In this document: positions 17,742 to 27,500 of the stretch, piece by piece
Layout: every line of letters begins with the position of its first letter
Position numbering within the stretch: the stretch's first letter is position 1
NCBI RefSeq assembly: GCF_035994185.1
Contig: NZ_CP108538.1
Coordinates: 3,162,001 to 3,226,000, forward strand
Length of the DNA: 64,000 nt
Direction: 5' to 3'
DNA from: Streptomyces sp. NBC_01217
GTDB taxonomy: Bacteria; Actinomycetota; Actinomycetes; Streptomycetales; Streptomycetaceae
Made by a program: the position numbers and the translations under genes
The notes under the pieces: generated by a model
Told to the model about the DNA's origin: nothing
The model's database searches: none
What the model saw: the letters and a program-made list of their open reading frames with translations, nothing else

Positions 17742-18659
17742 TCAGGCCCGTACCGGCCGCGGTTCCGGCGCCTCGGGTGCCTCCGGCGCGGCGGCGCGTG
17801 CCCGCCGCGCCCCCGCCAGCGAGGTGAGCGCCACCCCGCCGACCAGCAGCGCCGCCGCGCACCACCGCAGCGGGCTCACCGACTCGCCCAGCAGCAGCGC
17901 GGCCGACGACATCCCGAAGACCGGGACGAGCAGGGTGAACGGCGCCACCGACGAGGCCGGGTGGTGGCGCAGCAGGAAGCCCCAGGCCCCGAAGCCGAAG
18001 ACGGTGGTGATCCAGGCGACGTAGACGACGATCCCGACGCCGCTCCAGTCGAGCGCGGCCAGTGCGTCGGCGTCGCGGTCCCAGCCCTCGAAGAGGAGGG
18101 AGAGGCCGAGCAGCGGGAGCACGGGCACGGTCGAGACCCAGACCATGAAGTTGAGGGAGTCGGGCGGCGCGGCCCTGCGGGTCAGTACGTTGGACACGCC
18201 CCAGCAGGCCGCCGCCGCGATCACCAGGACGAAGGCGAGCACGGGCCCGCTCGCACCCTCGTCGACCGCGGCCACTCCGATGCCCGCCAGGGCCACTCCC
18301 ATCCCCAATACCCGTATTCTCCCCGGCCGTTCGCCCAGCACGAGCGCCGCGAAGAGGGCCGTGAAGACCGCCTGGACCTGGAGCACGAGGGAGGAGAGAC
18401 CTGCGGGCATTCCGCGGTCCATCCCGATGAACAGCAGTCCGAACTTCGCCACTCCCAGGACGAGTCCGACGCCCACGATCCACTTCCAGGCGACCTTGGG
18501 CCGGCCTACGAAGAACACCGCGGGCAGCGCGGCGACCAGGAAGCGCAGGGCGGAGAAGAGCAGCGGCGGGAAGTGCCCGAGGCCGACCTCGATGACGACG
18601 AAATTGACACCCCAGACGGCGGCCACCAGAGCGGCAAGGGCGATGTGAAGGGGACGCAT
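17742..18659 (-). CDS. EamA-family (DMT) transporter
   Basis: A 305-residue inner-membrane protein with ten predicted membrane helices arranged as two EamA repeats (first from MRPLHIALAALVAAVWGVNFV, second from VLAFVLVIAAAACWGVSNVL). Such proteins usually export amino acids or metabolites. ATG 18659 begins with the standard EamA N-terminus; an upstream start at 18686 would add nine residues. Neither has a strong ribosome binding site. The C-terminus ends in an Ala/Glu/Pro-rich tail. It is divergent from a LysR gene, a common arrangement in which the LysR protein activates the exporter in response to its substrate. Confidence 0.88.
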   Translation of the reverse strand: MRPLHIALAALVAAVWGVNFVVIEVGLGHFPPLLFSALRFLVAALPAVFFVGRPKVAWKWIVGVGLVLGVAKFGLLFIGMDRGMPAGLSSLVLQVQAVFTALFAALVLGERPGRIRVLGMGVALAGIGVAAVDEGASGPVLAFVLVIAAAACWGVSNVLTRRAAPPDSLNFMVWVSTVPVLPLLGLSLLFEGWDRDADALAALDWSGVGIVVYVAWITTVFGFGAWGFLLRHHPASSVAPFTLLVPVFGMSSAALLLGESVSPLRWCAAALLVGGVALTSLAGARRARAAAPEAPEAPEPRPVRA

Positions 18660-18793
18660 GGACCGAGGATCACCCGCACCGACCATGTAGCACCAGCGCG
18701 GATTTCTTCATGATGAAATTGAGCATCGCTAATGAATCACCTGACGAACCACCAACGGGTCGCCAGTGAATCACCGAGGTCCGGGAGGTTTTG

Positions 18794-19702
18794 GTGCTTG
18801 ATCTGTCCAGGCTGCGCGCACTGCACGCCATCTCCGTCCACGGCTCCGTCGCGGGCGCCGCCGCCGCGCTCGGCTACACCCCGTCGGCGGTCTCGCAGCA
18901 GATCACCAAGCTGGAGCGGGAGACCCGTACGACGCTCCTGGAACGCCGCGGGCGCGGTGTCGCGCTGACCGAGGAGGCGCTCCATCTCGCCGCCACGGCC
19001 CAGCAGTTGCTGGCGATCGTGGAGCGCGCGGAGACCACGCTGGAGGAGCGCAGGGGGCTGCCGACCGGGCGGCTCTCGATCGGCGCGTTCGCATCCGCGG
19101 CACGCGGGCTGCTGCCCGGCGTACTGGCGGAGCTGGACCGGGACCATCCGGCCCTGGAGGTCCGGCTGACCGAGGTCGATCCGCATCTCTCGGTCGACCT
19201 GGTGGCCAAGGGCGTCATCGATCTGGCGGTCGCGCACGACTGGGACATTGCCCCGCTGCCCGCCCCCGACGGCGTGGCGCAGGCGGTGATCGGTGACGAC
19301 CTGTGCGACCTGCTGGTGCCCGAGGGCCACCGGCTCGCGGGGCGCGACGCGGTGCGGCGCGAGGAGCTGGCGAAGGAGCGGTGGATCTGCCAGCCGCCGG
19401 GGACGGTCTGCCACGACTGGCTCGTACGGACGCTGCGGACGGCGGGTTACGAGCCCGACATCCGGCACCAGGCGGAGGAGAACCACACCCAACTGGCCCT
19501 GCTCGCCGCCGGTCTCGGGGTCGCGCTCATCCCCCGGCTCGGGCGGGGGCCGCTGCCCGCGGGGGTGGTGGCGGTGCCGCTGGATCCCGTACCGGTGCGC
19601 AGGCTGTACGCGCTGTGGCGTACGGAGGCGGCCCGTCGGCCCGCGATCACGGCGGCGGTGTCGGCACTCCAGGCACACGGGGACACGGCGGGGCTGAGGT
19701 AG
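18794..19702 (+). CDS. LysR-family transcriptional regulator
   Basis: A 302-residue regulator. The N-terminal winged helix (LSRLRALHAISVHGSVAGAAAALGYTPSAVSQQITKLE) is followed by the linker helix and a substrate-binding domain with PTGRLSIGAFASAA and GLGVALIPRLG. GTG 18794 is 5 nt from the GGGAGG ribosome binding site (18783-18788), better spaced than the TTG one codon before. It is divergent from the EamA transporter and probably controls it and itself; the 134-nt intergenic region is the expected binding site. Confidence 0.9.
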   Translation: MLDLSRLRALHAISVHGSVAGAAAALGYTPSAVSQQITKLERETRTTLLERRGRGVALTEEALHLAATAQQLLAIVERAETTLEERRGLPTGRLSIGAFASAARGLLPGVLAELDRDHPALEVRLTEVDPHLSVDLVAKGVIDLAVAHDWDIAPLPAPDGVAQAVIGDDLCDLLVPEGHRLAGRDAVRREELAKERWICQPPGTVCHDWLVRTLRTAGYEPDIRHQAEENHTQLALLAAGLGVALIPRLGRGPLPAGVVAVPLDPVPVRRLYALWRTEAARRPAITAAVSALQAHGDTAGLR

Positions 19703-19843
19703 GGGCCGTGGTGGGAACCCTCACGCACCGGACGGGCTCAAAACGGTCCGCCCCCTTGACCGGAAGTTATTTTCTGGATATCCGTGCTTCTTGGAAGTTT
19801 CTTTCACCATCTCTCGTCCCCGAGTACGGCCGAAGGAGCTCAC

Positions 19844-21709
19844 GTGCCCCACCGCACCTCCAGACGCACCCTCCTCACCGCCACCGCCGCGACCGCCGCA
19901 GCAGCCGTGACCGGCGCGGCCACCGCCCCCGGCGCCGTCGCCGCCCAGAGGTCCGCGAGCGGCGGCCACAGCGGCGGGCACCACACCTCAGCCGCCACCA
20001 CCGAGCGACTCAAGCGGCTCATCTCCCGGATGAGCCTGGAGGAGAAGGTCGGCCAGCTCTTCGTGATGCGCGTGTACGGGCACTCCGCGACCGAGCCCGA
20101 CCAGGCCGACATCGACGCCAACCTGGCCGAGATCGGGGTCCGTACGGCTGCCGAGATGATCGCCGAGTACCACGTCGGCGGGATCATCTACTTCGCCTGG
20201 GCGCACAACACCCGCGACCCGCACCAGATCGCCGACCTCTCCAACGGCATCCAGCGCGCCGGTCTCGCCGGCCCCACTCCCCTGCCGCTCCTCATCTCCA
20301 CCGACCAGGAGCACGGCATCGTCTGCCGCGTCGGCGAGCCCGCCACCCTGATGCCGGGCGCGATGGCGCTGGGCGCGGGCGGTTCACGCTCGGACGCCCG
20401 CCGGGCAGGGCAGATCGCGGGCGCCGAACTGGCCGCGATCGGCATCAACCAGAACTACGCCCCGGACGCCGACGTCAACGTCAACCCGGCCAACCCGGTG
20501 ATCGGCGTACGCTCCTTCGGCGCCGACCCCCAGTCCGTGGCCGGGATGGTCGCCGCCCAGGTGAAGGGGTATCAGAGCAGCGGGATCGCCTCGACGGCCA
20601 AGCACTTCCCGGGCCACGGCGACACCAGCACCGACAGCCACACCGGCCTGCCCGTCATCCTCCACACCCGGGAGCAGTGGGCCGAGCTGGACGAGCCGCC
20701 GTTCCGGGCCGCGATCGCCGCGGGCATCGACTCGATCATGACCGCGCACATCGTGGTCCCGGCGCTGGACCCGGCCGAGGACCCGGCGACGCTGTCCCGC
20801 CCGATCCTCACCGGCATCCTGCGCGAGGAGCTCGGTTACGACGGTGTCGTGGTGACCGACTCGCTCGGCATGGAGGGCGTGCGGACGAAGTACGGCGACG
20901 AGCGCGTACCCGTCCTGGCGCTTCAGGCGGGCGTCGACCAGCTGCTGAACCCGCCGAGCCTCGACGTCTCCTGGAACGCCGTGCTGGCGGCCGTGAAGAG
21001 CGGTGAGATCAGCGAGGCCAGGATCGAGGAATCGATCCTGCGCATCCTGCGGCTGAAGACGAAGCTCGGGCTGTTCGACGACCCGTTCGTCAGCCACAGG
21101 GGGGTGGACCGTACCGTCGGGACGCGGGCCCACCTCACCGCCGCCGACCGGATCGCCGAGCACACCACCACGCTGCTCGCCAACGACGGCGCGGTGCTGC
21201 CGCTCTCCCGCCGCTCCCACAAGAACCTCCTCGTGGTCGGCGCCGATCCGGCCTCCCCTTCCGGCACCACCGGACCGCCGACCACCACCCTGGCCGGCGC
21301 CTTCGGTGAACTGGGGTACGCGGCAACCGCGCTGTCCACCGGCACGGCCCCCAGCCGGGCGAAGATCGACGAGGCGGTGGCGGCCGCACAGGGCAAGGAC
21401 GCGGTGATCGTGGGGACGTACAACGTCTCGGCGACCAGCTCGCAGCGCACCCTGGTGAGCGCACTCGCGGCGACCGGCATCCCGGTGATCACGGTCGCGA
21501 TCCGCAATCCGTACGACATCGCCCGGCTGGCCGGGACCGGGTTCGCGGCGAACCTGGCCACGTACTCCTGGACCGATGTCGAACTGCGGGCCGCCGCCCG
21601 GGTGATCGCGGGCCGCGCGGAACCGGAGGGCACCCTGCCGGTGCCGGTGCAGCGCGCGGACGATCCGACACAGGTGCTGCACCCGGTCGGATACGGGCTG
21701 ACGTACTGA
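19844..21709 (+). CDS. Secreted GH3 beta-N-acetylhexosaminidase (NagZ-like)
   Basis: A 621-residue exported glycoside hydrolase. The N-terminus (PHRTSRRTLLTATAATAAAA) has a twin-Arg followed by a hydrophobic Ala/Thr core, consistent with Tat export. The GH3 N-domain includes SMEEK-like SLEEKVGQLF, STDQEHG, KHFPGHGDTSTDSHTGLP (the His/Asp dyad loop of NagZ-type enzymes) and VVTDSLGMEGV, whose Asp is the nucleophile position. A C-terminal GH3 domain starts at about LLANDGAVLPL. The likely substrate is chitin oligosaccharides or muropeptides outside the cell. GTG 19844 follows AAGGAG; the ATG at 19784 adds an unconvincing leader. A strong terminator follows. Confidence 0.92.
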   Translation: MPHRTSRRTLLTATAATAAAAVTGAATAPGAVAAQRSASGGHSGGHHTSAATTERLKRLISRMSLEEKVGQLFVMRVYGHSATEPDQADIDANLAEIGVRTAAEMIAEYHVGGIIYFAWAHNTRDPHQIADLSNGIQRAGLAGPTPLPLLISTDQEHGIVCRVGEPATLMPGAMALGAGGSRSDARRAGQIAGAELAAIGINQNYAPDADVNVNPANPVIGVRSFGADPQSVAGMVAAQVKGYQSSGIASTAKHFPGHGDTSTDSHTGLPVILHTREQWAELDEPPFRAAIAAGIDSIMTAHIVVPALDPAEDPATLSRPILTGILREELGYDGVVVTDSLGMEGVRTKYGDERVPVLALQAGVDQLLNPPSLDVSWNAVLAAVKSGEISEARIEESILRILRLKTKLGLFDDPFVSHRGVDRTVGTRAHLTAADRIAEHTTTLLANDGAVLPLSRRSHKNLLVVGADPASPSGTTGPPTTTLAGAFGELGYAATALSTGTAPSRAKIDEAVAAAQGKDAVIVGTYNVSATSSQRTLVSALAATGIPVITVAIRNPYDIARLAGTGFAANLATYSWTDVELRAAARVIAGRAEPEGTLPVPVQRADDPTQVLHPVGYGLTY

Positions 21710-21745
21710 CCTGGTCGGTTCTGATCCGACCTGCTGGAACAAACC

Positions 21746-21781
21746 CTTTGAGGGGCTGTGCACACGCACAGCCCCTCAAAG
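21746..21781. terminator. Perfect 15-bp bidirectional terminator
   Basis: CTTTGAGGGGCTGTG (21746-21760) and CACAGCCCCTCAAAG (21767-21781) pair perfectly around a 6-nt loop, with A/T-rich tails on both sides. It lies between the converging GH3 and S37 peptidase genes and should serve both. Confidence 0.9.
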
Positions 21782-21786
21782 ACCGT

Positions 21787-23256
21787 TTACGGGCGCAGCC
21801 TGCGCTCGCTCGTCACGTCCCGCTTGTCGAGCTGTGCGTCGAACTTCGCGAGCGGCTTCGCCTTCGCCTGGCCCTCCTGCACGGCGGCCGGGGCGACGCC
21901 CGCCCAGCGCAGGATGGCCGCGGTGGCCTTCGCGTTGTCGTCGGCGGCGAGCCCGGCCACGTTGGAACCGTGGTTGCCCCCGGCCACGGTCATGACATAG
22001 CTGTCACGCGCGCCCGCGCCGAGCCGGAAGCGCTCCGCGCCCCACGGGTCGTTCTGCCCGTACACGTACAGCATGTGGTCGGCGTGGTGCTTGACCCAGC
22101 TGTCGACGTCGCGCATCACCGACGGCTGGAACTTCATCGGGATGGACCGCGGCACGAAGTTGCGCGGCGGCTGGTACCCGTACCGGCTCAGCTTGCCGAG
22201 CCAGGGCTGCTCGATGTCGGGCGAACCGAGCTGGGTGCCCGCCTGGTAGTAGTACGGGGTGTACGTGGCCAGGCCCTGGTCGGTGTAGAAGGAGAAGCCG
22301 GAGATCGAGTCGATCGAGTCCCAGATCGCCTGGTCGGGGGCGTTCTTGGCGTCGGCCGGGATGGTGTCGCAGTCGGACACCAGGCTGTACTGCCAGTAGG
22401 CCCAGACGTAGTCCATGACGACGGCCTCGTACGCCTTGTCGAGCGAGCCGACGGTGTCGAAGGTGTAGCCGTTCGCCGCGGCGTACTCCTGGTACTTCTT
22501 CTCCAGCGGCGCACGGCGGACCAGCGCCTCGCGCTGCACACCGTTCAGCTTGTCGCGGCACTCCTTGGTGCCGACGCCCTGGAAGAACCGGTCGTACGCC
22601 GAGTCCTCCTTGTTGACCACGTCGTTGGGCGCGACGTACGCGACGACGCCGTCCATGTCCTTGGGGTAGAAGCGCTCGAAGTACGTGGCGGTCATGCCGC
22701 CCTTGGAGCCCCCGGTGGCCAGCCAGTTCTTGGTGTAGATCTGCTTCAGCGCGGTGAAGACGCGGTGCTGGTCGCTGGCGGCCTGCCAGATGTCGAGCTT
22801 GGACCAGTCGGCGGGCGCCGGGCGGGAGGGGGTGAAGAAGCGGTACTCCAGGGAGACCTGGTTGCCGTCGACGATCCGGGTCGGCTCGGAGCGGCTGGGG
22901 TTCGTGGAGACGTTGTAGCCACTGGTGTAGAAGACCGTCGGGCGGGACGTGTCCTTGTGCAGCAGGGTGATGCGCTGCTGGAAGGTGCCCTTGGACGGGT
23001 GGCGGTGGTCGATCGGCTGGGTGTAGTTGAGGATGAAGTAGCGGTAGCCCGCGTAAGGCTTCTCCTCGATGAGACTCATTCCCGGGATGGCCAGGATGCG
23101 GTCCTTGATGTCCGTGCTCGTGCCGCTGTCACGGCCGGCCGTGTTCCGGAACGCGGTCGGTTCCGCGGCGGTGGCCGCCCCGGCCGAGGCGCCCGTCGCA
23201 CTCACCGTGCCGATGAGCACCGCGAGCGACAGGAACCCTCTGAGCGCCTTGCGCAT
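21787..23256 (-). CDS. Secreted S37-family aminopeptidase (PS-10 type)
   Basis: A 489-residue secreted serine peptidase matching the Streptomyces S37/PS-10 tripeptidyl aminopeptidase family. The signal peptide is residues 1-31 (KALRGFLSLAVLIGTVSATGASAGAATAA region). The nucleophile elbow is GGSKGGMTA with Ser184, and the C-terminal half carries YVYGQNDPWGAERF (Asp) and VAGGNHGSNV (His), completing an alpha/beta-hydrolase triad. It should release short peptides from protein N-termini during growth on protein. It converges on the GH3 hydrolase gene with a shared terminator; both make extracellular hydrolases. Confidence 0.9.
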   Translation of the reverse strand: MRKALRGFLSLAVLIGTVSATGASAGAATAAEPTAFRNTAGRDSGTSTDIKDRILAIPGMSLIEEKPYAGYRYFILNYTQPIDHRHPSKGTFQQRITLLHKDTSRPTVFYTSGYNVSTNPSRSEPTRIVDGNQVSLEYRFFTPSRPAPADWSKLDIWQAASDQHRVFTALKQIYTKNWLATGGSKGGMTATYFERFYPKDMDGVVAYVAPNDVVNKEDSAYDRFFQGVGTKECRDKLNGVQREALVRRAPLEKKYQEYAAANGYTFDTVGSLDKAYEAVVMDYVWAYWQYSLVSDCDTIPADAKNAPDQAIWDSIDSISGFSFYTDQGLATYTPYYYQAGTQLGSPDIEQPWLGKLSRYGYQPPRNFVPRSIPMKFQPSVMRDVDSWVKHHADHMLYVYGQNDPWGAERFRLGAGARDSYVMTVAGGNHGSNVAGLAADDNAKATAAILRWAGVAPAAVQEGQAKAKPLAKFDAQLDKRDVTSERRLRP

Positions 23257-23354
23257 GCACCCTCCCCTTGATTCACAACAGACGTCGTGAACCTAGCGGG
23301 GCAACACCCGTGCCGCCAGACCCTGTTGGCACGGGAAAGGGCGATTCGCCGCCG

Positions 23355-23846
23355 TCAGCAGAGAATCCAGCCCGTGGAGCCGGACTTTCCCGAAATCGTG
23401 GCCGAGGCCCGGACGCAGCGGTTCAGCGCGTGGACCGTCACCGGGCCGGCCCGTCTGGTGTATTTGCCGCTGTCGACGACGGGGTTGCCACCGCGCGCCT
23501 GGATGCTCACGGACATCCGGCGGCGGGGGCCCGGCTTCTTCGCGACCGCGACGGCGCAGGCGTAGGAGCGGCTCTTGTAGACGCGCAGCTCGCCGGTCTC
23601 GAACCCGACCGTCTTCGCGGGGCGCCCGGCGCAGACCGTCGCAGCGTCGGCGCTGCCGGCACCGGTACCGCCGAGCACCAGACCGACGGCGGCCACCAGC
23701 GGCAGGACGAACAGGCTCACCAGCACCCGGTGCGGACGGCCGCGGCCGCCCCTGCCACCCCTGCCGGCCTCACCGCCCTCTCCCGCCTCGTCAGCCTCTC
23801 CGGCCTCTCCGGCTCTTCCGGTCCCTCTGATCACCAGCAGCCCCAT
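23355..23846 (-). CDS. Secreted protein of unknown function, four cysteines
   Basis: I do not recognise a characterised family. The predicted 163 residues have a Gly/Glu/Arg-rich repetitive head (residues 1-38, from a GGAGAGGCC-like DNA repeat), a hydrophobic helix (about 40-65) ending in SADAA, and a basic mature part with four cysteines: VCAGRP, SYACAV, NRCVRAS and the C-terminal WILC. The spacing suggests two disulfides. The true start may be nearer the hydrophobic segment, because the repetitive head is a poor signal-peptide n-region. A small exported protein is the safest reading. Confidence 0.65.
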   Translation of the reverse strand: MGLLVIRGTGRAGEAGEADEAGEGGEAGRGGRGGRGRPHRVLVSLFVLPLVAAVGLVLGGTGAGSADAATVCAGRPAKTVGFETGELRVYKSRSYACAVAVAKKPGPRRRMSVSIQARGGNPVVDSGKYTRRAGPVTVHALNRCVRASATISGKSGSTGWILC

Positions 23847-24009
23847 CGCCTAATCGAACACTTACGCCCTCGCTCGGCACTTACGCATACATGCGTACGA
23901 CGCAGTAGGCCATCCGGAGGTTGCATCGGGCGAGCTCGGCCTCCGGGGCAACCGAATCGACACAGCATCAATCCAAAGGGACATAGCCATACGAAAGGCA
24001 GGAACTGCC

Positions 24010-24522
24010 ATGCTTCAGCTCCGCAACGCCCGCAGCCCCCACGCCCGGCGCCCCCACAGTCGGCGTGTCATCGGCCGGGCGCTCCTCGCCACCGCCCTCC
24101 TCACCGTCGTCGCCGCGGTCCCGGCCGCCGCGGCTGCCCCGCAGGCTCCGGTGGCCGCGGCGCCGGTGCGCAGCGAGGCCGGCACCCCGGCGTACCAGCA
24201 GGTCTCCCACTTCTACGGCGCCTACATCGACGCCGTCACGGCAAAGGGCGGTGGCAAACTCGCCACCGCCCTCAGGACCTTCTATCTGACGCCCCGTCTG
24301 CGCACCCAGCTGGCCGCCTGGGAGAAGCGCAACCATGCGAACGGTGTGCTGCGCGCCCAGAACGTCCCGCTCGCCTTCCGGGTCACCCCGGGCGACAGCG
24401 GCGCGGGCCACACCTGGTCGAAGGTGCGGCTCACCTGGAGCAACGGCAAGCACCCCACGTACTCGTATCTGACCGTGCGCTCGGATCTGCAGACCGGCAA
24501 GATCTCCGGCATCGACGGGTGA
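24010..24522 (+). CDS. Small secreted protein, unknown function
   Basis: A 170-residue protein with a long basic n-region containing several Arg, a hydrophobic stretch (IGRALLATALLTVVAAVPAAAAA) and a likely cleavage near residue 45. The mature part contains YQQVSHFYGAYIDAVTAKGGGKLATALRTFYLTPRLRTQLAAWEKRN and TWSKVRLTWSNGKHPTYSYLTVRSDLQTGKISGIDG, resembling small secreted Streptomyces proteins without assigned role. It has no cysteine in the mature region and no catalytic signature. ATG 24010 follows AGGAA. It converges on the ABC exporter gene with only 22 nt between stops. Confidence 0.75.
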   Translation: MLQLRNARSPHARRPHSRRVIGRALLATALLTVVAAVPAAAAAPQAPVAAAPVRSEAGTPAYQQVSHFYGAYIDAVTAKGGGKLATALRTFYLTPRLRTQLAAWEKRNHANGVLRAQNVPLAFRVTPGDSGAGHTWSKVRLTWSNGKHPTYSYLTVRSDLQTGKISGIDG

Positions 24523-24544
24523 GCCGGTGGACGGGCCCTCCTCC

Positions 24545-27500
24545 TCACACCCCGGCGGGCTCGTCCTCCCCTATGAAGGTGCGCCACAGCACGGCGTAGT
24601 GCCCGTCCCTGGCGAGGAGTTCGTCGTGCGTGCCGTCCTCGACGACCCGGCCGTGGTCCATCACCACGACCCTGTCGGCGCGGGCGGCGGTGGTCAGCCG
24701 GTGGGCGACGACGAGGGTGGTGCGGCGGCCGGTGAGACGGTCGGTCGCCTGGTTGACCAGGGCCTCGCTGGCGAGGTCCAGGGAGGCGGTCGCCTCGTCG
24801 AGCAGCAGGACGTCCGGGTCGACGAGCTCGGCGCGGGCGAGCGCGATCAGCTGGCGCTGGCCGGCCGAGAGGTTGCGGCCCCGCTCGGCGACCTCGTGGA
24901 GATACCCGCCGTCCAGAGTGGCGATCATGTCGTGGGCGCCGACCGCCCGCGCCGCCGCCTCCACCTCGGCGTCGGTGGCCTCGGGTCGCCCGTAGGCGAT
25001 GGCGTCACGGACCGTACCGGCGAAGAGGTACGCCTCCTGCGGTACGACTCCGAGCCGGTGCCGGTAGGCGGTGAGGTCGAGGCGGCGCAGATCGGCGCCG
25101 TCCGCCGTGACCCGGCCGCCCGTCGGGTCGTAGAACCGGGCGACGAGCTTGACGAGGGTGGACTTCCCCGCGCCGGTCTCACCGACGAACGCGACCGTCT
25201 GACCGGCCGGAATCCGCAGGTCGACCCCCATCAGGGCCTCCTCGGCGTCGTCGCCGCGGCCGTAGGCGAAGGACACGTCCTCGAAGGCGATCTCACCGCG
25301 CAGCGACAGCACGTCCAGGGGTGCTTCGTCGGCGTCGGTGGAGGTCGGCTCCCGCAGGAGTTCCTGGATGCGGCCGAGGGAGACGGTGGCCTGCTGGTAG
25401 CCGTCGAAGACCTGGGAGAGCTGCTGCACGGGCGCGAAGAACAGGTCGATGTAGAGCAGATACGCGACGAGCGCACCGGTGGTGAGCGTGCCGTTGTCGA
25501 TCCGGCCCGCGCCGACGATCAGTACGGCGGCCGCGGCCACCGACGACAGCAACTGCACGAACGGGAAGTAGACCGAGATCAGCCACTGCCCCCGGACCCG
25601 GGCCTCGCGGTAGTGGTCGCTGCGGCCGGCGAACCGGTCCGCACCGTCGCGCTCGCGGCGGAACGCCTGCACGATCCGGAGCCCGGAGACGGACTCCTGG
25701 AGGTCGGCGTTGACGACGCTGATGCGTTCCCGGGCCAGCTCGTAGGCCTTGACGCTCCTGCGGCGGAAGAAGAACGTACCGATGACCAGCACCGGCAGCG
25801 TCGCGAAGACGACGAGGGCCAGCTGCACGTCGAGGACCAGCAGCGCGATCATGATGCCGAAGAAGGTGACGACGGAGACGAAGGCCGTGACCAGACCGGT
25901 CTGCAGGAACGTCGACAGCGCGTCCACGTCCGTCGTCATCCGGGTCATGATGCGGCCGGTCAGCTCGCGCTCGTAGTAGTCGAGGCCGAGCCGCTGGAGC
26001 TGCGCGAAGATCTTCAGCCGCAGTGAGTACAGCACCCGTTCGCCGGTGCGGCCCGTCATCCGGGTCTCGCCGATCTGGGCCGCCCACTGCACGAGCACGA
26101 CCACCAGGGCCAGCGCGGAGGCCGCCCAGACGGCGCCGTACGCGACCTGCGAGACGCCCTGGTCGATGCCGTGCCGGATCATCACCGGCAGCAGCAGCCC
26201 GGCGCCCGCGTCCACCGCCACCAGAGCCAGGCTCACCAGGAGCGGCGGCCCGAAGCCGCGCAGCAGCCTGCGCAGCCCGTACGACTCCTCGGCGCGGACG
26301 GCGCGGGCCTCGTCGATGTCGGGGGTGTCGGTGGCGGGCGGCAGCGCCTCGACCTGGGCGAGCAGCTCGGGCGTGGCGGGCATGCCGGCCGCGTCGGTGT
26401 CGCGGGGCTCCTCCTTGCGGACCCACAGCCCGGGGCTGATGCCGCGCTCGGCGTCGAAATCGGCCTCCAGCTCCTCCTGGAACGCGCGGTCGTCCTCGGG
26501 TGCCATGTCGGCCACGACCGGCCGGTGTCCGGGCGAGGTGCCGCCCAGCTCGTCCGGGTCGGTGAGCAGCCGCCGGTAGAGCGGGGAGCGGCGCTCCAGC
26601 TCCTCGTGCGTACCGATGTCGGCGAGCCTGCCGTGTTCCAGGACGGCGATCCGGTCGGCGAGGCCGAGGGTGGAGCGGCGGTGGGCGATCAGGAGGGTCG
26701 TCCGCCCGGCCATGACCTGCCGCAGGGCCTCGTGGATCTCGTGCTCGACGCGGGCGTCGACGGCGGAGGTGGCGTCGTCCAGCAGGAGCAGCCGGGGGTC
26801 GGTGAGGATGGCGCGGGCGAGCGCGACGCGCTGGCGCTGGCCGCCGGAGAGGGTGAGCCCGTGCTCGCCGACCTTGGTGTCGTAGCCCTCGGGCAGCTCC
26901 GCGATGAACCGGTCGGCCTGGGCGGCCCTGGCGGCTTCCTCGATCTGTTCCTCGGTGGCGTCCGGGAATCCGTAGGCGATGTTGGCGCGGACGGTGTCGG
27001 AGAAGAGGAAGCTGTCCTCCGGCACGAGGCCGATGGCGGCGCGCAGGGACTGCTGGGTCAGCTCGCGGACGTCGTGCCCGCCGACCAGGACGGCTCCGTG
27101 CGTCACGTCGTAGAAGCGGGGCAGCAGCAGCGAGACGGTGGACTTCCCGCTGCCGGACGCGCCGACGACGGCGACGGTCTCACCGGGCTCGATGGTCAGC
27201 GAGAACCCGTCCAGGACGGGGCGGTCCGCGTCGTAGCCGAACCGTACGTCGTCGAACTCGACGCTCGCGGGGGCGTCGGCCGGGAGTTCCTTGGTGCCGT
27301 CCTTCATGGCCGGCTCCGTGTCGATCAGCTCCAGTACGCGCTCGACGCCGGCCCGGGCCTGCTGGCCGACGGTCAGGACCATGGCGAGCATCCGGACCGG
27401 GCCGACGAGCTGGGCGAGGTAGGCGGAGAACGCGACGAACGTGCCGAGGGTGATCTCGCCCCGGGTGGCGAGCCAGCCGCCGAGGGCCAGCATCGCGACC